64,000 bases of DNA from Pseudomonas sp. FP2335 (GCF_030687535.1 NZ_CP117437.1:2749501-2813500), one strand, 5' to 3'; positions 16,510-25,926 are shown, counted from the first letter of the stretch. Notes: generated by a model not told the origin, from the letters alone. Translations and numbers: made by a program.

Positions 16510-17399
16510 CGCTGAATCTCCTCGAACGTGCGGGCAATATGGTTAAGGCTGAATACCACGGCCACCAGGAACAGGCCGGGCAGCAGTGACACCCACGGCG
16601 CGGTGATCAGAAAGTGCCGGCCGTTGGCAATCAACGTGCCCCATTCCGCTTCCGGGGGGACTGCGCCGAAGCCGAGGAAACTCAGCCCGGCGGTCGCGAG
16701 GATCGCCGCGCCGAAATCGAGTGTCGCCAACACCGCCACCGGGCCCCAGGCGTTCGGCAGAATGTGCCGCAGCAAGGTGCGCCCCCAGCTCGCGCCACCG
16801 AGGCGCGCGGCTTCGACGTAGGGCAGGGTCTTGACCCGCAGCACCTCGGCGCGGGTGGTGCGAGCAAACCCCGGGATGATGCCGACGCCCACTGCGATGG
16901 CCACGGGCACGGTGCCGAAACCGATGGCGGTGACAATCGCCAGGGCGAGCAGCACCCCGGGGAGCGCCAATAACACATCGACAAAACGCATGATCAGCGC
17001 ATCGATCCGCCCGCCGGCAAAGCCCGACAGGATACCCAGCCCCAGCCCGCCCACCAGCGCAATGCCGACGGCCAGCGACGCGGCCAACACCGACAGGCTC
17101 GCGCCATAGACCACGCGGGTATACAAGTCGCGGCCCAGTTCATCGGTGCCGAACCAATGGGTCAGGTTGGGCGCGCGCAGCTTGTCGACGGGGGCGGTGG
17201 CGTAAGGGTCAAAGCCGGTCAACAACTGCGGCGCAACGGCCGCGACCAGCGCAAACACCACCAGCAACAGCGCCAGGGTGAACCCCGGCCGGCGCAGCAA
17301 CGGCAGCACCACGGCGCCGGCGCGTTGCAGGCGGCTGCGGCGTCGCCACAGGGTAGGGCGGGAGCTGGCCGGGATCAGGTTGTGCTCAAGGATCGTCAT
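16506..17399 (-). CDS. Peptide/nickel-type ABC permease, DppC-like
   Basis: 297 residues with an N-terminal OppC_N-like helix and BPD_transp_1 domain, about six membrane segments. The EAA loop is visible (VEAARLGGASWGRTLLRHILPN, around residue 200), the contact site for the ATPase. FGTDELGRDLYTRVVYGASLS is the family hallmark near residue 90. It lies 3 bp from the other permease and overlaps the ATPase by 4 bp, so the operon is tightly coupled. Confidence 0.92.
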   Translation of the reverse strand: MTILEHNLIPASSRPTLWRRRSRLQRAGAVVLPLLRRPGFTLALLLVVFALVAAVAPQLLTGFDPYATAPVDKLRAPNLTHWFGTDELGRDLYTRVVYGASLSVLAASLAVGIALVGGLGLGILSGFAGGRIDALIMRFVDVLLALPGVLLALAIVTAIGFGTVPVAIAVGVGIIPGFARTTRAEVLRVKTLPYVEAARLGGASWGRTLLRHILPNAWGPVAVLATLDFGAAILATAGLSFLGFGAVPPEAEWGTLIANGRHFLITAPWVSLLPGLFLVAVVFSLNHIARTFEEIQR

Positions 17400-17402
17400 G
17401 GT

Positions 17403-18353
17403 CTAGGACACCTTTGGCGTGTGGGAGATACGCGGGTCGAGCCACGGGTACAGCAGGTCCACCAGCAGGTTGACCAGCACAAACGCGGCCGCCGACACCG
17501 CGACAATCCCCAGCACCACGGGAATGTCCTGGCGCAGCACGGCCTCTTGCGCCAGGCGGCCGATGCCGGAGCGGGCGAAGATGGTTTCCACCAGCACCGC
17601 GCCGGACACCGTATTGCCCACTTGCAAGCCAATCAGTGTGAGGATCGGCAGCGCCGCGTTCTTGAAGCCGTGGCGCGCTTGCACCTGGGCGCGGCTGAGG
17701 CCCTTGGCGTAGGCCGTGACGATGTACGACTCCTTCCACACCCCCTGGAAACTGCGTTGCAGCACCTGGGCGTACACAGCGGCGCTCGGGATCGCCAGGG
17801 TGACTGCCGGCAATACGAGGCTTTCAAAACCCCGGCTGCCGGTGGCCGGAAACCAACCCAGGCCGAAGGCGAACACCTGGATCAGCAACAACCCCATCCA
17901 GAACACCGGCACCGAAAAACCCAGCGACGGCAGGCGCGTCAACGCCTGCTTCAGCGGTCGCCAGCGAATATAGGCGGTCAGATAAGCCAGGCCGATCCCT
18001 GCGAGCAACGACAGCACGATGGCCAGGCCGGCCAGGGACAGCGTCTGCGGTAAACGCTCCACCAGCAACTCCGCCACCGGACGGTTCAGCGACAGCGACT
18101 GGCCGAAGTCACCGCGCACCGCACCGCACAACAGGCTGAAATACTGCTCGAACACGCCCTTGTCCAAGCCGTAATAGGCCCGCGCCTTGGCCAGGTCTTG
18201 CACCGACAGCGCGTCGGCCTGCATACCCGAGGCGCTGAGCATCAGCGTCAGGGTGTCGCCCGGCAGCAGATACAGGATGAAGTAGGTGATGCTGTAGGCG
18301 CCCCATAACACCAGCAGCGCCTGGCCGACACGGCCGATCAGGTAGCGGCTCAT
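17403..18353 (-). CDS. Peptide/nickel-type ABC permease, DppB-like
   Basis: 316 residues, DppB family: MSRYLIGRVGQALLVLWGAYSITYFILYLLPGD is the usual first helix, and the EAA loop appears as YIVTAYAKGLSRAQVQARHGFKNA near residue 210. It pairs with the DppC-like permease. The start overlaps the stop of the lipoprotein gene by 4 bp. Confidence 0.92.
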   Translation of the reverse strand: MSRYLIGRVGQALLVLWGAYSITYFILYLLPGDTLTLMLSASGMQADALSVQDLAKARAYYGLDKGVFEQYFSLLCGAVRGDFGQSLSLNRPVAELLVERLPQTLSLAGLAIVLSLLAGIGLAYLTAYIRWRPLKQALTRLPSLGFSVPVFWMGLLLIQVFAFGLGWFPATGSRGFESLVLPAVTLAIPSAAVYAQVLQRSFQGVWKESYIVTAYAKGLSRAQVQARHGFKNAALPILTLIGLQVGNTVSGAVLVETIFARSGIGRLAQEAVLRQDIPVVLGIVAVSAAAFVLVNLLVDLLYPWLDPRISHTPKVS

Positions 18354-19981
18354 GGCGTGCCGATCTCGATGTCACCCAGCAGCGCGAAGCCCTCGGCGGT
18401 CCAGCGGAAGTTCTTCACCTTGGCCGACGTCGCGGCCTGCCACACACGCTCGTATACCGGGAACGCCGAGCCCTCATCGATCAGCAGGTCTTGCAGCGCG
18501 CCGTAGGCCGCTGCGCGCTGCTCGCCCTGGGTGGCGGTGATGCCCGCGTCAAACAAGTCCTTGGCCCGCTCGAGTGCCGGCGGCTCGAAAATGTTGGTGG
18601 CCACGGTCGCGCTGTTGGCGCTGCGCGGATCGAGGATGGTTTGCAGGATGATCGGGTCGGCGCGGGTCATGTAGTTGATGGTCAGGTCATAGTTGCCCGC
18701 CGAGTTGTTCGCCACCCATTCGGCGCGGGTGACCACGTTGAGTTTCACTTCGATGCCGACCTTGCGCAGTTGGTCCTGCAGCAACACATCGCCTGCGGTT
18801 TCCGCCGGGCTGATGTTGTAGCTCAGGCTCAGGCGCTTGCCGTTTTTCTGCCGATAGCCGTCGGCGCCCTTGGCCCAGCCCGCGCTGTCGAGCAGGCGTT
18901 CGGCGCCCGCCGGGTCATAGGCGAGCTTGTCGCCCTGGCTCTTGAAGTACGGCGTGGTCACATCAAAGATGCCGTCGACCACGGCGAACTCGGAGTTGTA
19001 GACGGTGCTCGCGTAGCTCTTGCGGTCGATGGCTTTCTGCACGGCCAGGCGCACGTGTTTGTCCTCCAGCACGCGGCCGCCACGGGTATTGGGGAACAGG
19101 TTCAGCGACGGCCCCGGCAGCGAACGGCTCTGGATGGTCGCGCCTTTGGACTGAAACAGTTTCAAGTCCACTTCGGAGAACGGGTTGCGCGGCCACAGGA
19201 TGTCGGCCTTGCCTTGCACGAACAGGCCGTTGCGCACGCTTTCTTCGGGGATGTAGGTGACGTCGACCGCGTCCAGGTGCGCTTCGCCCTGGTTTTTCAT
19301 ATTGGCCGAGGCCCAGGCGTAGCCTTTGCGTTTGGTCAAATGCGCGCCGACTTCCGGGGTGTAGCTTTGCAATACGAACGGCCCGGTGCCGATGATCTTG
19401 CCCAGGGAGCGTTCCTTGACGGTGAGCGCGTAGGAGGCGGGCGCGAGGATCGACAGGTTGGTGGTGGACGTGGCTTGCAGGAAGCCCGCGTTCGGTTTGT
19501 TGAGCACCAGCTTGACGGTGAAATCGTCGACCACTTCGGCATGGTCGTAGCCCGCCAGGTAGGTCGCGCCGAAGGTCGCCGGCAACTGGGTGGCCAGGGC
19601 CTTGTCGCTGTCGAAGGCGGTTTTCACGGCCTTGGCATCGAAGCGCTCGCCGTTGCTGAAGGTCACGCCTTCGCGCAAGTGGAAGGTGTAGGTCAGCGCG
19701 TCGTCACTGACCTCCCAGCTTTTGGCCAGCCACGGGATGATCTTGCCGGTTTCCGGGTCCTGGTCGGTCAGGGACTCGGCGATGTTGCGCAACAGCACCC
19801 GGTGCTCCAGCCAATAGACCTGGAACGGGTCGATGCTGACCAGGATGGTGTTGTCGCCAAAAAACGCGATGTTCAGGGTTTTGCTGGCCTGGGCCTGCTC
19901 ACCCGAAGGTGAGCAGCCGGCGAGGGCCAGGGCGAGTGCGCAGGGGGCCAGCAGACGGCTCATCAAGTTGGCGGTATTCAA
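18350..19981 (-). CDS. Peptide/nickel-type ABC substrate-binding lipoprotein
   Basis: 543 residues from a TTG start at 19981, chosen because GAGGG lies 7-8 nt upstream; an ATG at 19963 is the alternative but has no clear ribosome-binding site. The lipobox LAGC anchors the mature protein to the inner membrane. The rest is an SBP_bac_5 fold: DPETGKIIPWLAKSWEVSDDALTYTFHLREGVTFSNGERFDAKAV is the family signature. A TonB-dependent receptor precedes it by 44 bp on the same strand, suggesting that the ligand crosses the outer membrane through that receptor. The ligand could be a peptide, metallophore, opine or similar solute; the sequence does not decide. Confidence 0.88.
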   Translation of the reverse strand: MNTANLMSRLLAPCALALALAGCSPSGEQAQASKTLNIAFFGDNTILVSIDPFQVYWLEHRVLLRNIAESLTDQDPETGKIIPWLAKSWEVSDDALTYTFHLREGVTFSNGERFDAKAVKTAFDSDKALATQLPATFGATYLAGYDHAEVVDDFTVKLVLNKPNAGFLQATSTTNLSILAPASYALTVKERSLGKIIGTGPFVLQSYTPEVGAHLTKRKGYAWASANMKNQGEAHLDAVDVTYIPEESVRNGLFVQGKADILWPRNPFSEVDLKLFQSKGATIQSRSLPGPSLNLFPNTRGGRVLEDKHVRLAVQKAIDRKSYASTVYNSEFAVVDGIFDVTTPYFKSQGDKLAYDPAGAERLLDSAGWAKGADGYRQKNGKRLSLSYNISPAETAGDVLLQDQLRKVGIEVKLNVVTRAEWVANNSAGNYDLTINYMTRADPIILQTILDPRSANSATVATNIFEPPALERAKDLFDAGITATQGEQRAAAYGALQDLLIDEGSAFPVYERVWQAATSAKVKNFRWTAEGFALLGDIEIGTP

Positions 19982-20025
19982 TGGGTTGCCCTCATGTGGC
20001 GATTCAAGTGCATGCAAGGTGTGGA

Positions 20026-22458
20026 TCAGAAGTCGTAGGCGAGCTTGGTGTACCAGTAGCCGCCGCCGGGGTAGAACGGCGGGTTGCCGTAGGCGGCGAG
20101 GCCCAGGTTGCTGTACACCGCGTGCTTGTCGGGGCGCACGTCGAAGATGTTGGTGCCGCCGATGCTCAGGGTCAGGCTGTCGACGAAGGTGTAGCTGACG
20201 TCCAGGTCGGTGATCCACTTGGCGCCAAAGCTGCGGTCGCCGCTGGGGTTGACCGCCAGGGTCTTGACCGCGCCGTAGCGCGCGGTTTGCAGGTTCACCG
20301 CGAGGTCGTCGAGCTTCCAGTTGGCGCCGAGGATCCATTTGGTCTTGGGCGTGGCGTCGGTGAGGTCGCCGGCGCGGTCGCGGCCGACCAGGGTCACGCC
20401 GGTATTGGCCAGCGCGGCGGGGGTGTCGCGGCTGTCCTGGATCGTGGTTTTGTTCCAGTTGAACCCCAGGCTCCAGCGCACATCGCCCAGCGCATCCAAC
20501 GGCGTGGTGTGGTCGGCAACGATGTCCAGGCCCTTGGTGCGGGTGTCGAAGGCGTTGGTGTAGTAGTTGACCCAGGTGCCGGACGGCACGCCCTGGGCGG
20601 TGAGGATGGCGTTGATCGCGCCGTTGCCACGGTCGTAGAGGTTGCTGGTCAGGGCGATGCGGTCGTCGATGTCGATCAGGTAGGCATCGGCGGTGATGCT
20701 GGTGCGTGGCGCGGGTTGCCAGGTCAGGCCGAGGCCCAGGTTGCGCGATTTTTCCGGCTTGAGGTCATCGCCGCCAAGGGCCTTGGCCAGGTTGCTGCCG
20801 GACGGGGTCAGGCGGGTGACGGCGGGCACCACGTTGCCATTGGCGTCCAGGGCTACGCGGTTGTCGGCCACGGTGTAGCCGATCTGGGTCAGCGATGGCG
20901 CGCGGAACCCGGTGCCGACGGTGCCGCGCACGGCCACGGTGTTGGTCAGTTCGTAGCGCGAGTTCACTTTCAGGCCGAAGGTGTTGCCTGAATCGTCATC
21001 GTAATGCTCGACGCGGCCGGCGACGTCGAGGAACCACTTGTCCGTCAGGTCAAAACCCAGGTCCAGGTAGCCGGCGTAGTTGTTGCGGATCAGGCTGACT
21101 TCATCTTCCGGGCGGATCGTCACCGCCGCCTGCGCACCCGACGCGGCCGGGTAGGTGCCGGTGATATACGCCTCGCGGTCGCCGGCGAAGGTGCTGAAAT
21201 GCTCCCAACGGTGCTCCAGGCCGGCCGACACCTGCACCGGCGGGGTCAGGTTGAACAGGCTGTCGTAGCGCCGGGTGAAGTCGAGGTTGTTGACCCACTG
21301 CTCAAACCGGAAGGTTGCCAGGTTGTCGAATTTGGTCGGCGATGCGCTACCCAGGGACGGGTTGATATTCAGGTCGCTGGAGTGGTGCACATTGTTGCGC
21401 CCGTAGGTGGTGCTCAGGTCCCAGTTCCACTCGGCCAGCTCACCCTTGCCGCCAAACAGCAATTGATAGTCGCGGTCCTTGATGTTGTTCAGCGGGAAAT
21501 AACCGTCGGGGAATACCTCCGGCACGGCGGCGGTGCCAGTGGGCAGGCGCAAGTAGTTGGCCGCTTCAGCGTCGCGTTCGCCGTAGGTGGAGAACGAGTA
21601 CAGCGTAAGGTCTTCCAGGGGCAGTTCGGCGTTGTAGGCGAGGTTGAAGGCCTTGAGATCGGGGTCGCCGTTCTTGATCGCTACGCGGTCCCAGGCGGCT
21701 TCCTTGGCCGGGTCGTTGAAGGCCCTGACGCTGCGGTCGGCCTTGTCGTTCCACGACGCGTTACCGCGCTTGCGCGCGTCGGCGGACAGGTGGAAGAAGC
21801 CGCCTTCGCCGAGTTCGAAGCCCTGGTCACCGGCGACCTTGATGGTCTCGCCCTGGCCGGAAAACAGCTGGCCGTAACTGGTTTCGAGGTGGCCGCCGCT
21901 TTTGCTGTTCTTGAGGATGATGTTGATCACGCCCGCCACGGCATCCGAGCCGTACTGGGCGGCAGCGCTGTCTTTGAGCACTTCGATATGGTCCACGGCA
22001 CTGACCGGGATCAGGTCGATGTCCACCGCGTTTGCGCCGCTGTTGTCGATGGAACCGCGCTGGCCGGTGGCGCCGTTGTGGCGACGTTTGCCGTTGACCA
22101 GCACCAGGGTGTACGCCGGGCCCAGGCTGCGGTTGCTCAACGGCCGCGTCACCGAGTTGTAGCCGGCGATATTGGTGCCGAAGTTGAACGACGGCAGCAA
22201 TTTGGCGATTGCCTCGGACAGTTCCGCACGGCCGGTCTTGAGCAGTTGGTCGCTGTTGATCACGTCGATCGGCGCCGGGCTGTCAGCCACGGTACGTTGC
22301 TGACCGCGCAGGCCGGTGGAGATCACGGTGACGGTGTCGAGCTTGGCGTCTTCGCTCACGGTTTCGGCGAACGACGGCGCAGTCGCCAGCAGCAGCGAGC
22401 TGGTGAGCAAGGACAGGTGGAACTTCTTCAGAGGGGCGGCAGAGGCGATGTCGGGCAT
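20026..22458 (-). CDS. TonB-dependent outer membrane receptor
   Basis: 810 residues: signal peptide to about residue 31 (ATAPSFA), TonB-box-like DTVTVIS at 41-47, plug domain (about 55-165, with LVNGKRRH and DSAAAQYGSDAVAGVINIILK), then a 22-strand barrel ending in the aromatic C-terminus WYTKLAYDF. There is no N-terminal STN signalling domain, so it does not control an anti-sigma factor itself. It is the first gene of an operon with a complete peptide/nickel-type ABC importer, giving one route from outside to cytoplasm. Confidence 0.92.
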   Translation of the reverse strand: MPDIASAAPLKKFHLSLLTSSLLLATAPSFAETVSEDAKLDTVTVISTGLRGQQRTVADSPAPIDVINSDQLLKTGRAELSEAIAKLLPSFNFGTNIAGYNSVTRPLSNRSLGPAYTLVLVNGKRRHNGATGQRGSIDNSGANAVDIDLIPVSAVDHIEVLKDSAAAQYGSDAVAGVINIILKNSKSGGHLETSYGQLFSGQGETIKVAGDQGFELGEGGFFHLSADARKRGNASWNDKADRSVRAFNDPAKEAAWDRVAIKNGDPDLKAFNLAYNAELPLEDLTLYSFSTYGERDAEAANYLRLPTGTAAVPEVFPDGYFPLNNIKDRDYQLLFGGKGELAEWNWDLSTTYGRNNVHHSSDLNINPSLGSASPTKFDNLATFRFEQWVNNLDFTRRYDSLFNLTPPVQVSAGLEHRWEHFSTFAGDREAYITGTYPAASGAQAAVTIRPEDEVSLIRNNYAGYLDLGFDLTDKWFLDVAGRVEHYDDDSGNTFGLKVNSRYELTNTVAVRGTVGTGFRAPSLTQIGYTVADNRVALDANGNVVPAVTRLTPSGSNLAKALGGDDLKPEKSRNLGLGLTWQPAPRTSITADAYLIDIDDRIALTSNLYDRGNGAINAILTAQGVPSGTWVNYYTNAFDTRTKGLDIVADHTTPLDALGDVRWSLGFNWNKTTIQDSRDTPAALANTGVTLVGRDRAGDLTDATPKTKWILGANWKLDDLAVNLQTARYGAVKTLAVNPSGDRSFGAKWITDLDVSYTFVDSLTLSIGGTNIFDVRPDKHAVYSNLGLAAYGNPPFYPGGGYWYTKLAYDF

Positions 22459-22861
22459 GTCAGTGGTAGTCCATTGAGTCTGGCACTGGCCCGTGGTGTG
22501 GGTACAGCTTCAAAAGCGGGGTAGGGAAGTCGTCTAGTGTTTTGAAGATATTCCTATAAAAAACCTGAGTGAAATTCTTTTTTGGAATAAGCTAATTATT
22601 AGAAATTGGCATCTCCTGGCTAATTAAGATCATCTATTTTTATGATGTTGACCGTCTGGCCGATAAAACCGGCCGCGGTCTGTATGGCCGTGTGCCTCGC
22701 AGAACCTGCCCGCACGCCAGCCCCCACGCTTTTTGCCGCTCGCGCAGCAGTGAGATCGAATTCTTCAAGGCACGCGGACGGCGGGTGAGTGTGTGGTCCG
22801 AGGTGGCCGCCGAGTTCGCCTGACCCGCCCAGAACCACCCGCCGTCTCGCGTCTATTCACG
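22459..22861. other. 403-bp gene-free stretch between the receptor operon and the YeeE genes
   Basis: The part next to the receptor gene (about 22540-22620) is strongly AT-rich and should hold its promoter. ATTC and GAAT half-sites around 22570-22590 form a short inverted repeat that could be an operator, but no known box is matched. The GC-rich remainder has only short frames with no recognisable protein content. Confidence 0.5.
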
Positions 22862-23281
22862 TCATCGGCCTTTACGGGATTCAAGCCCCGCAAAAATCAA
22901 CATCCCCACCACCATCGCCAGCGTGAATACAACCACCTGCCACCGCCCTGTCAGCAGCAATGCCAGGGCGGGTCCGGGGCACAGGCCGGCAATCGCCCAG
23001 CCCATGCCAAACAGCAGGCTGCCCAGTACCAGTCTTCGATCGATTTTCCGGTTAGTCGGCATTTGGAAGGGCGCCCCCAGCAGTGACACCTGAAGACGCC
23101 TGGCGAAGTAGAACGGCACGCTGCTGACAGCCAGGGCGCCCGCCATGACCAACGCCAGGGACGGGTCCCAGTCGCCGGCCAGGTCAAGGAAGTCCAACAC
23201 TTTCGCCGGGTTGGTCATGCCACTGAGATGCAGCCCGAGGCCAAAGAGCAAACCGGCAATCAATCCAGCTAATTTGCGCAT
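22862..23281 (-). CDS. YeeE/YedE family sulfur-transport protein, second half
   Basis: 139 residues, about four membrane helices; MRKLAGLIAGLLFGLGLHLSGMTNPAKVLDFLDLAGDWDPSLALVMAGAL is the hallmark of the PmpB-type half of split YeeE/YedE transporters, and GWAIAGLCPGPALALLL carries the conserved cysteine thought to handle thiosulfate or persulfide sulfur. It is 2 bp downstream of its partner half. ATG at 23281 is preferred; the frame upstream of it is inside the partner gene. Confidence 0.88.
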   Translation of the reverse strand: MRKLAGLIAGLLFGLGLHLSGMTNPAKVLDFLDLAGDWDPSLALVMAGALAVSSVPFYFARRLQVSLLGAPFQMPTNRKIDRRLVLGSLLFGMGWAIAGLCPGPALALLLTGRWQVVVFTLAMVVGMLIFAGLESRKGR

Positions 23282-23283
23282 GT

Positions 23284-23715
23284 TCAGGCTCCGATCAGAT
23301 GGCGAATGGCATAAACGCAGGCAAACCCGCTGCCCATGAAGCAGCAAACGGCGACCAGCGAGCGCGGCGACAGGCGAGACAGCCCACAAATGCCATGCCC
23401 GCTGGTACACCCGGCGCCATACCGCGTGCCGATGCCGACCAACAGCCCAGCGGCGACCAACGCGTAGCCACTAGCCTGGAATGACGATTCGGGCAACTGC
23501 GCAACGAGTGACCACACCCAGGGTGAGATCAGCAGGCCGACCACAAACAGCCCTTTCTCTGCGCGGCCGTCGCCACCCTTGCTCAACAGGCTGCCCAGCA
23601 GGCCGCTGATACCGGCAATACGACCGTTGAGCAAGATGAACAGGCCTGCCGACAGGCCGATCAGTGCGCCGCCGAGCAGCGATGTCCAGGGGGTGAAGTG
23701 AATCGAGAGGCTCAT
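23284..23715 (-). CDS. YeeE/YedE family sulfur-transport protein, first half
   Basis: 143 residues with GALIGLSAGLFILLNGRIAGISGLLG and GTRYGAGCTSGHGICGLSRLSPRSLVAV, the two signature segments of PmpA-type YeeE/YedE halves. The Cys in GAGCTSGHG is the conserved sulfur-handling residue. Together with the next gene it rebuilds one full-length transporter. The usual partners (persulfide dioxygenase, BigR regulator) are not adjacent here. Confidence 0.88.
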   Translation of the reverse strand: MSLSIHFTPWTSLLGGALIGLSAGLFILLNGRIAGISGLLGSLLSKGGDGRAEKGLFVVGLLISPWVWSLVAQLPESSFQASGYALVAAGLLVGIGTRYGAGCTSGHGICGLSRLSPRSLVAVCCFMGSGFACVYAIRHLIGA

Positions 23716-23805
23716 GTCGAGTGCTACCTGAATCTAAAGTGATGAGCCGTATCGATAGCACAATTTGTCAGATGGGCATCGCGAAACCTTGCCGGTGCAT
23801 GCCTT

Positions 23806-24633
23806 TTATTTCATATCCCTGGCCTGCACCCACAACACGGCGTCCTGGGAAAGCGGTTTGCCTTTATGGGTTTTGGTACTGCCGATGTTAAGTGCGGCAA
23901 TACCCCACCAACCCGCCCGGGGCAGGCCGATGGTCAGCACGCCCTGGGCGTCTGTATAGGTGCTCTGGGCGTTGAATGAGGCTTGCGGTGCCGTGACGTA
24001 GTCTTGCTCGCCGAAGGCGTTGTTCGCGATGTCGACGCTGTGGTTGAGGTATTCGATTTCGACTTCGGCAAACGGCACGGGCTTGCCGTCGGCCAAGACC
24101 ACGGCGCGGAACACGCCACCTGTCCAGTTTGCATAGGGCTTGCTCAGCGGTTGGATCTCCACGGGCAAGCCCTGGGGTTCTGACCAGTTGCCGGGTACGC
24201 CACCTACGTTGACGATCAGCTTGGTGAACTGCTGGATATACACGTCCTCTTCCGATTCCAGGTAGGGCTCGGGTTCCAGCACAAATACGTGGTCACCCAG
24301 CGAACGCACCAACTCGCGGGGAATCGAGGCGCGATAAGCGGTGGTCCGGTTGTCGCGACTCTGCCATTGCACCGGGCGCAGGTATTGGCGCAAGTCGATT
24401 TTTTCGCCACCGTGGGCGCTGATGTGGCTGAACGCGCGGGGTTTTTCCATCACCATGGTCGGGCCGCCGGAGAACGGGTGCGTAAACACCAGCGCAAACT
24501 CCAGACTCTGCGCACGCGTCAGTGCGGTGTCTTCCACGTAGAGCATCTGGAAATGCGCCTGGGCCACGCCAGTCAAGCCACTGAACGCAGTAACGGCAAG
24601 GGCTTGGAGCAGTTGTCGGGTTGGGATCTGCAT
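23806..24633 (-). CDS. DUF4198-type periplasmic protein of a metal-uptake locus
   Basis: 275 residues with a signal peptide ending VAQA, so that the mature protein begins with His (AHFQML). The DUF4198 pattern is visible (FTHPFSGGPTMVMEKP near residue 50; GWWGIAALNIGS near the C-terminus). Proteins of this family accompany nickel, cobalt or zinc uptake systems and are thought to bind or deliver metal in the periplasm. ATG at 24633 is preferred over an upstream GTG at 24645 because AAGGTG stands 9 nt before it. It is the last gene of the metal-ABC train; the YeeE genes follow after 90 bp. Confidence 0.8.
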   Translation of the reverse strand: MQIPTRQLLQALAVTAFSGLTGVAQAHFQMLYVEDTALTRAQSLEFALVFTHPFSGGPTMVMEKPRAFSHISAHGGEKIDLRQYLRPVQWQSRDNRTTAYRASIPRELVRSLGDHVFVLEPEPYLESEEDVYIQQFTKLIVNVGGVPGNWSEPQGLPVEIQPLSKPYANWTGGVFRAVVLADGKPVPFAEVEIEYLNHSVDIANNAFGEQDYVTAPQASFNAQSTYTDAQGVLTIGLPRAGWWGIAALNIGSTKTHKGKPLSQDAVLWVQARDMK

Positions 24634-24641
24634 GCTCGGTT

Positions 24642-24953
24642 TCACCTTGTGATGTCGGAGGACTGAAGCGTGGCGTCATGGGCGTCGCCGCCGAGGAACA
24701 CCACGGAGTAGTTTTCGGCGGGCGCCTGGAACGTAAAGGTGTTGTCCTGGCCGATGCTGCCTTCGAGCAATACCTTGTCTCTCGTGTCCCGGACCTGGAC
24801 TTTTCTGCCCACGGCCGAGCTGCCGTCCGTGTAACCCGCCTCGCATTTCACCCGGTCATCGCGCTCGATGTAGCAGTCGAACACGGGGGCATGGGCGAGG
24901 GCGAACTGGCAGAACAGCACGCTGCCTGCGATCAGCAGTTGTGGGAATTTCAT
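24642..24953 (-). CDS. Small secreted accessory protein of the metal-uptake locus
   Basis: 103 residues with a signal peptide (MKFPQLLIAGSVLFCQFALA) followed by HAPVFDCYIERDDRVKCEAGYTDGSS. Two cysteines may form a disulfide. It resembles the small NikL-like or carboxypeptidase-regulatory-like partners found beside DUF4198 proteins, but the match is loose. It lies 28 bp after the second binding protein and directly before the DUF4198 gene. Confidence 0.7.
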   Translation of the reverse strand: MKFPQLLIAGSVLFCQFALAHAPVFDCYIERDDRVKCEAGYTDGSSAVGRKVQVRDTRDKVLLEGSIGQDNTFTFQAPAENYSVVFLGGDAHDATLQSSDITR

Positions 24954-24981
24954 GGGGTTTGGTCTCCACCCTCGAAAGTGA

Positions 24982-25926
24982 TCATGGGCGCGCTGCGAAG
25001 GCCGCCAGCAACGCGTTCAGGTTTGAAACTACAAGGGCGTCGTAGCTGTTGGCCGGGTCGGCGAGCATGCCCGGGTTGCCCGTGTCGAGGATCAGCAGGT
25101 GTGCGCCTGCGTCCTCGATGGCCTGGACGATCCGGGCGTCCGGCGCCCATTTGTGGACCACCACGCGAATCTCACGCTCGCGCAGATAACGGGTCAGTGC
25201 CGTGCGGTCGGCGTCGCTCCAGTCAATGTCCTGCCGGACGAACCAACCGTCGACATAGATGCCGAACTCGCCGAACAGATAGATGAACTCACTGGCCAGC
25301 GACAGCACGCGCAGGTCCGGGATTTGCACCAGCCGGGCGCCATACTCGGCCTTGAGCGCGCGCAAACGGCCTTCGAGTGCCGCCAGGTTGCGTGTGATGC
25401 GGGGCGCATCGGCAGGGGACAGGCGCGCCAGGTCTGCGGCGATAATCGCCGACATGCGCATGGCGTTGACTGGCCCGAGCCAGGCATAGGGCGACTGGCC
25501 GCCATCGGCCTCCTGGGTGGCTGCCCACGGTACGTCATTCGATGGCACGCGGGTCACGGCAACGCCGGGCTTGATGCTGTCCCAGGAGTGTGCGGCATCG
25601 ATCTCGACGATCCGCAGGTTGTGGCGCCGGGCGGCGGCATAAAGCGGGTCTGCCCGCCACAGGCTGCCCAGGGTGACCACGGCGACGGCCCGCTGGAACA
25701 CCCCGGCGTCCAGGCGCGATAGTGCGTTGGCCTGGCTTTCCATGGGCACTGCGGCCGCTTGTGGCACACGCACGACCTCGATTGCCGTGCCGTCGCTGAG
25801 CGCCGAGGTGAGTGCATACACGGCTGGCAGTGCGACCAGCACCTGTTGGCGGCCGGCATCTGCGCAGGCGGCCAGTGAGTTACCCAGCAACAGCGCCAGT
25901 ATCATCCCCATGCAACGTCTGTTCAT
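24982..25926 (-). CDS. Second ZnuA-like binding lipoprotein with degenerate metal ligands
   Basis: 314 residues, SBP_bac_9 (ZnuA/TroA) fold with lipobox LAAC (Cys21). The long helical linker and the C-terminal HKWAPDARIVQAIEDAGAHLLILDTG segment fit the family. The usual histidine ligands are missing: the second ligand region reads SPYAWLGPVNAM (Tyr147 where His is expected), the first reads VPMESQANAL, and the third ASEFIYLFGEFGI lacks its His. It therefore may bind a metal complex or serve as an accessory. The start ATG at 25926 overlaps the permease stop by 4 bp; the same frame stays open far upstream but there lies in the permease gene. Confidence 0.8.
   Translation of the reverse strand: MNRRCMGMILALLLGNSLAACADAGRQQVLVALPAVYALTSALSDGTAIEVVRVPQAAAVPMESQANALSRLDAGVFQRAVAVVTLGSLWRADPLYAAARRHNLRIVEIDAAHSWDSIKPGVAVTRVPSNDVPWAATQEADGGQSPYAWLGPVNAMRMSAIIAADLARLSPADAPRITRNLAALEGRLRALKAEYGARLVQIPDLRVLSLASEFIYLFGEFGIYVDGWFVRQDIDWSDADRTALTRYLREREIRVVVHKWAPDARIVQAIEDAGAHLLILDTGNPGMLADPANSYDALVVSNLNALLAAFAARP

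Noticed and set aside
22620..22838. 72-codon minus-strand frame, and a plus-strand stretch ending in EVAAEFA, between the receptor and YeeE genes
   Set aside because: No ribosome-binding site, no recognisable family, and composition like non-coding DNA; could be a gene remnant but cannot be supported.
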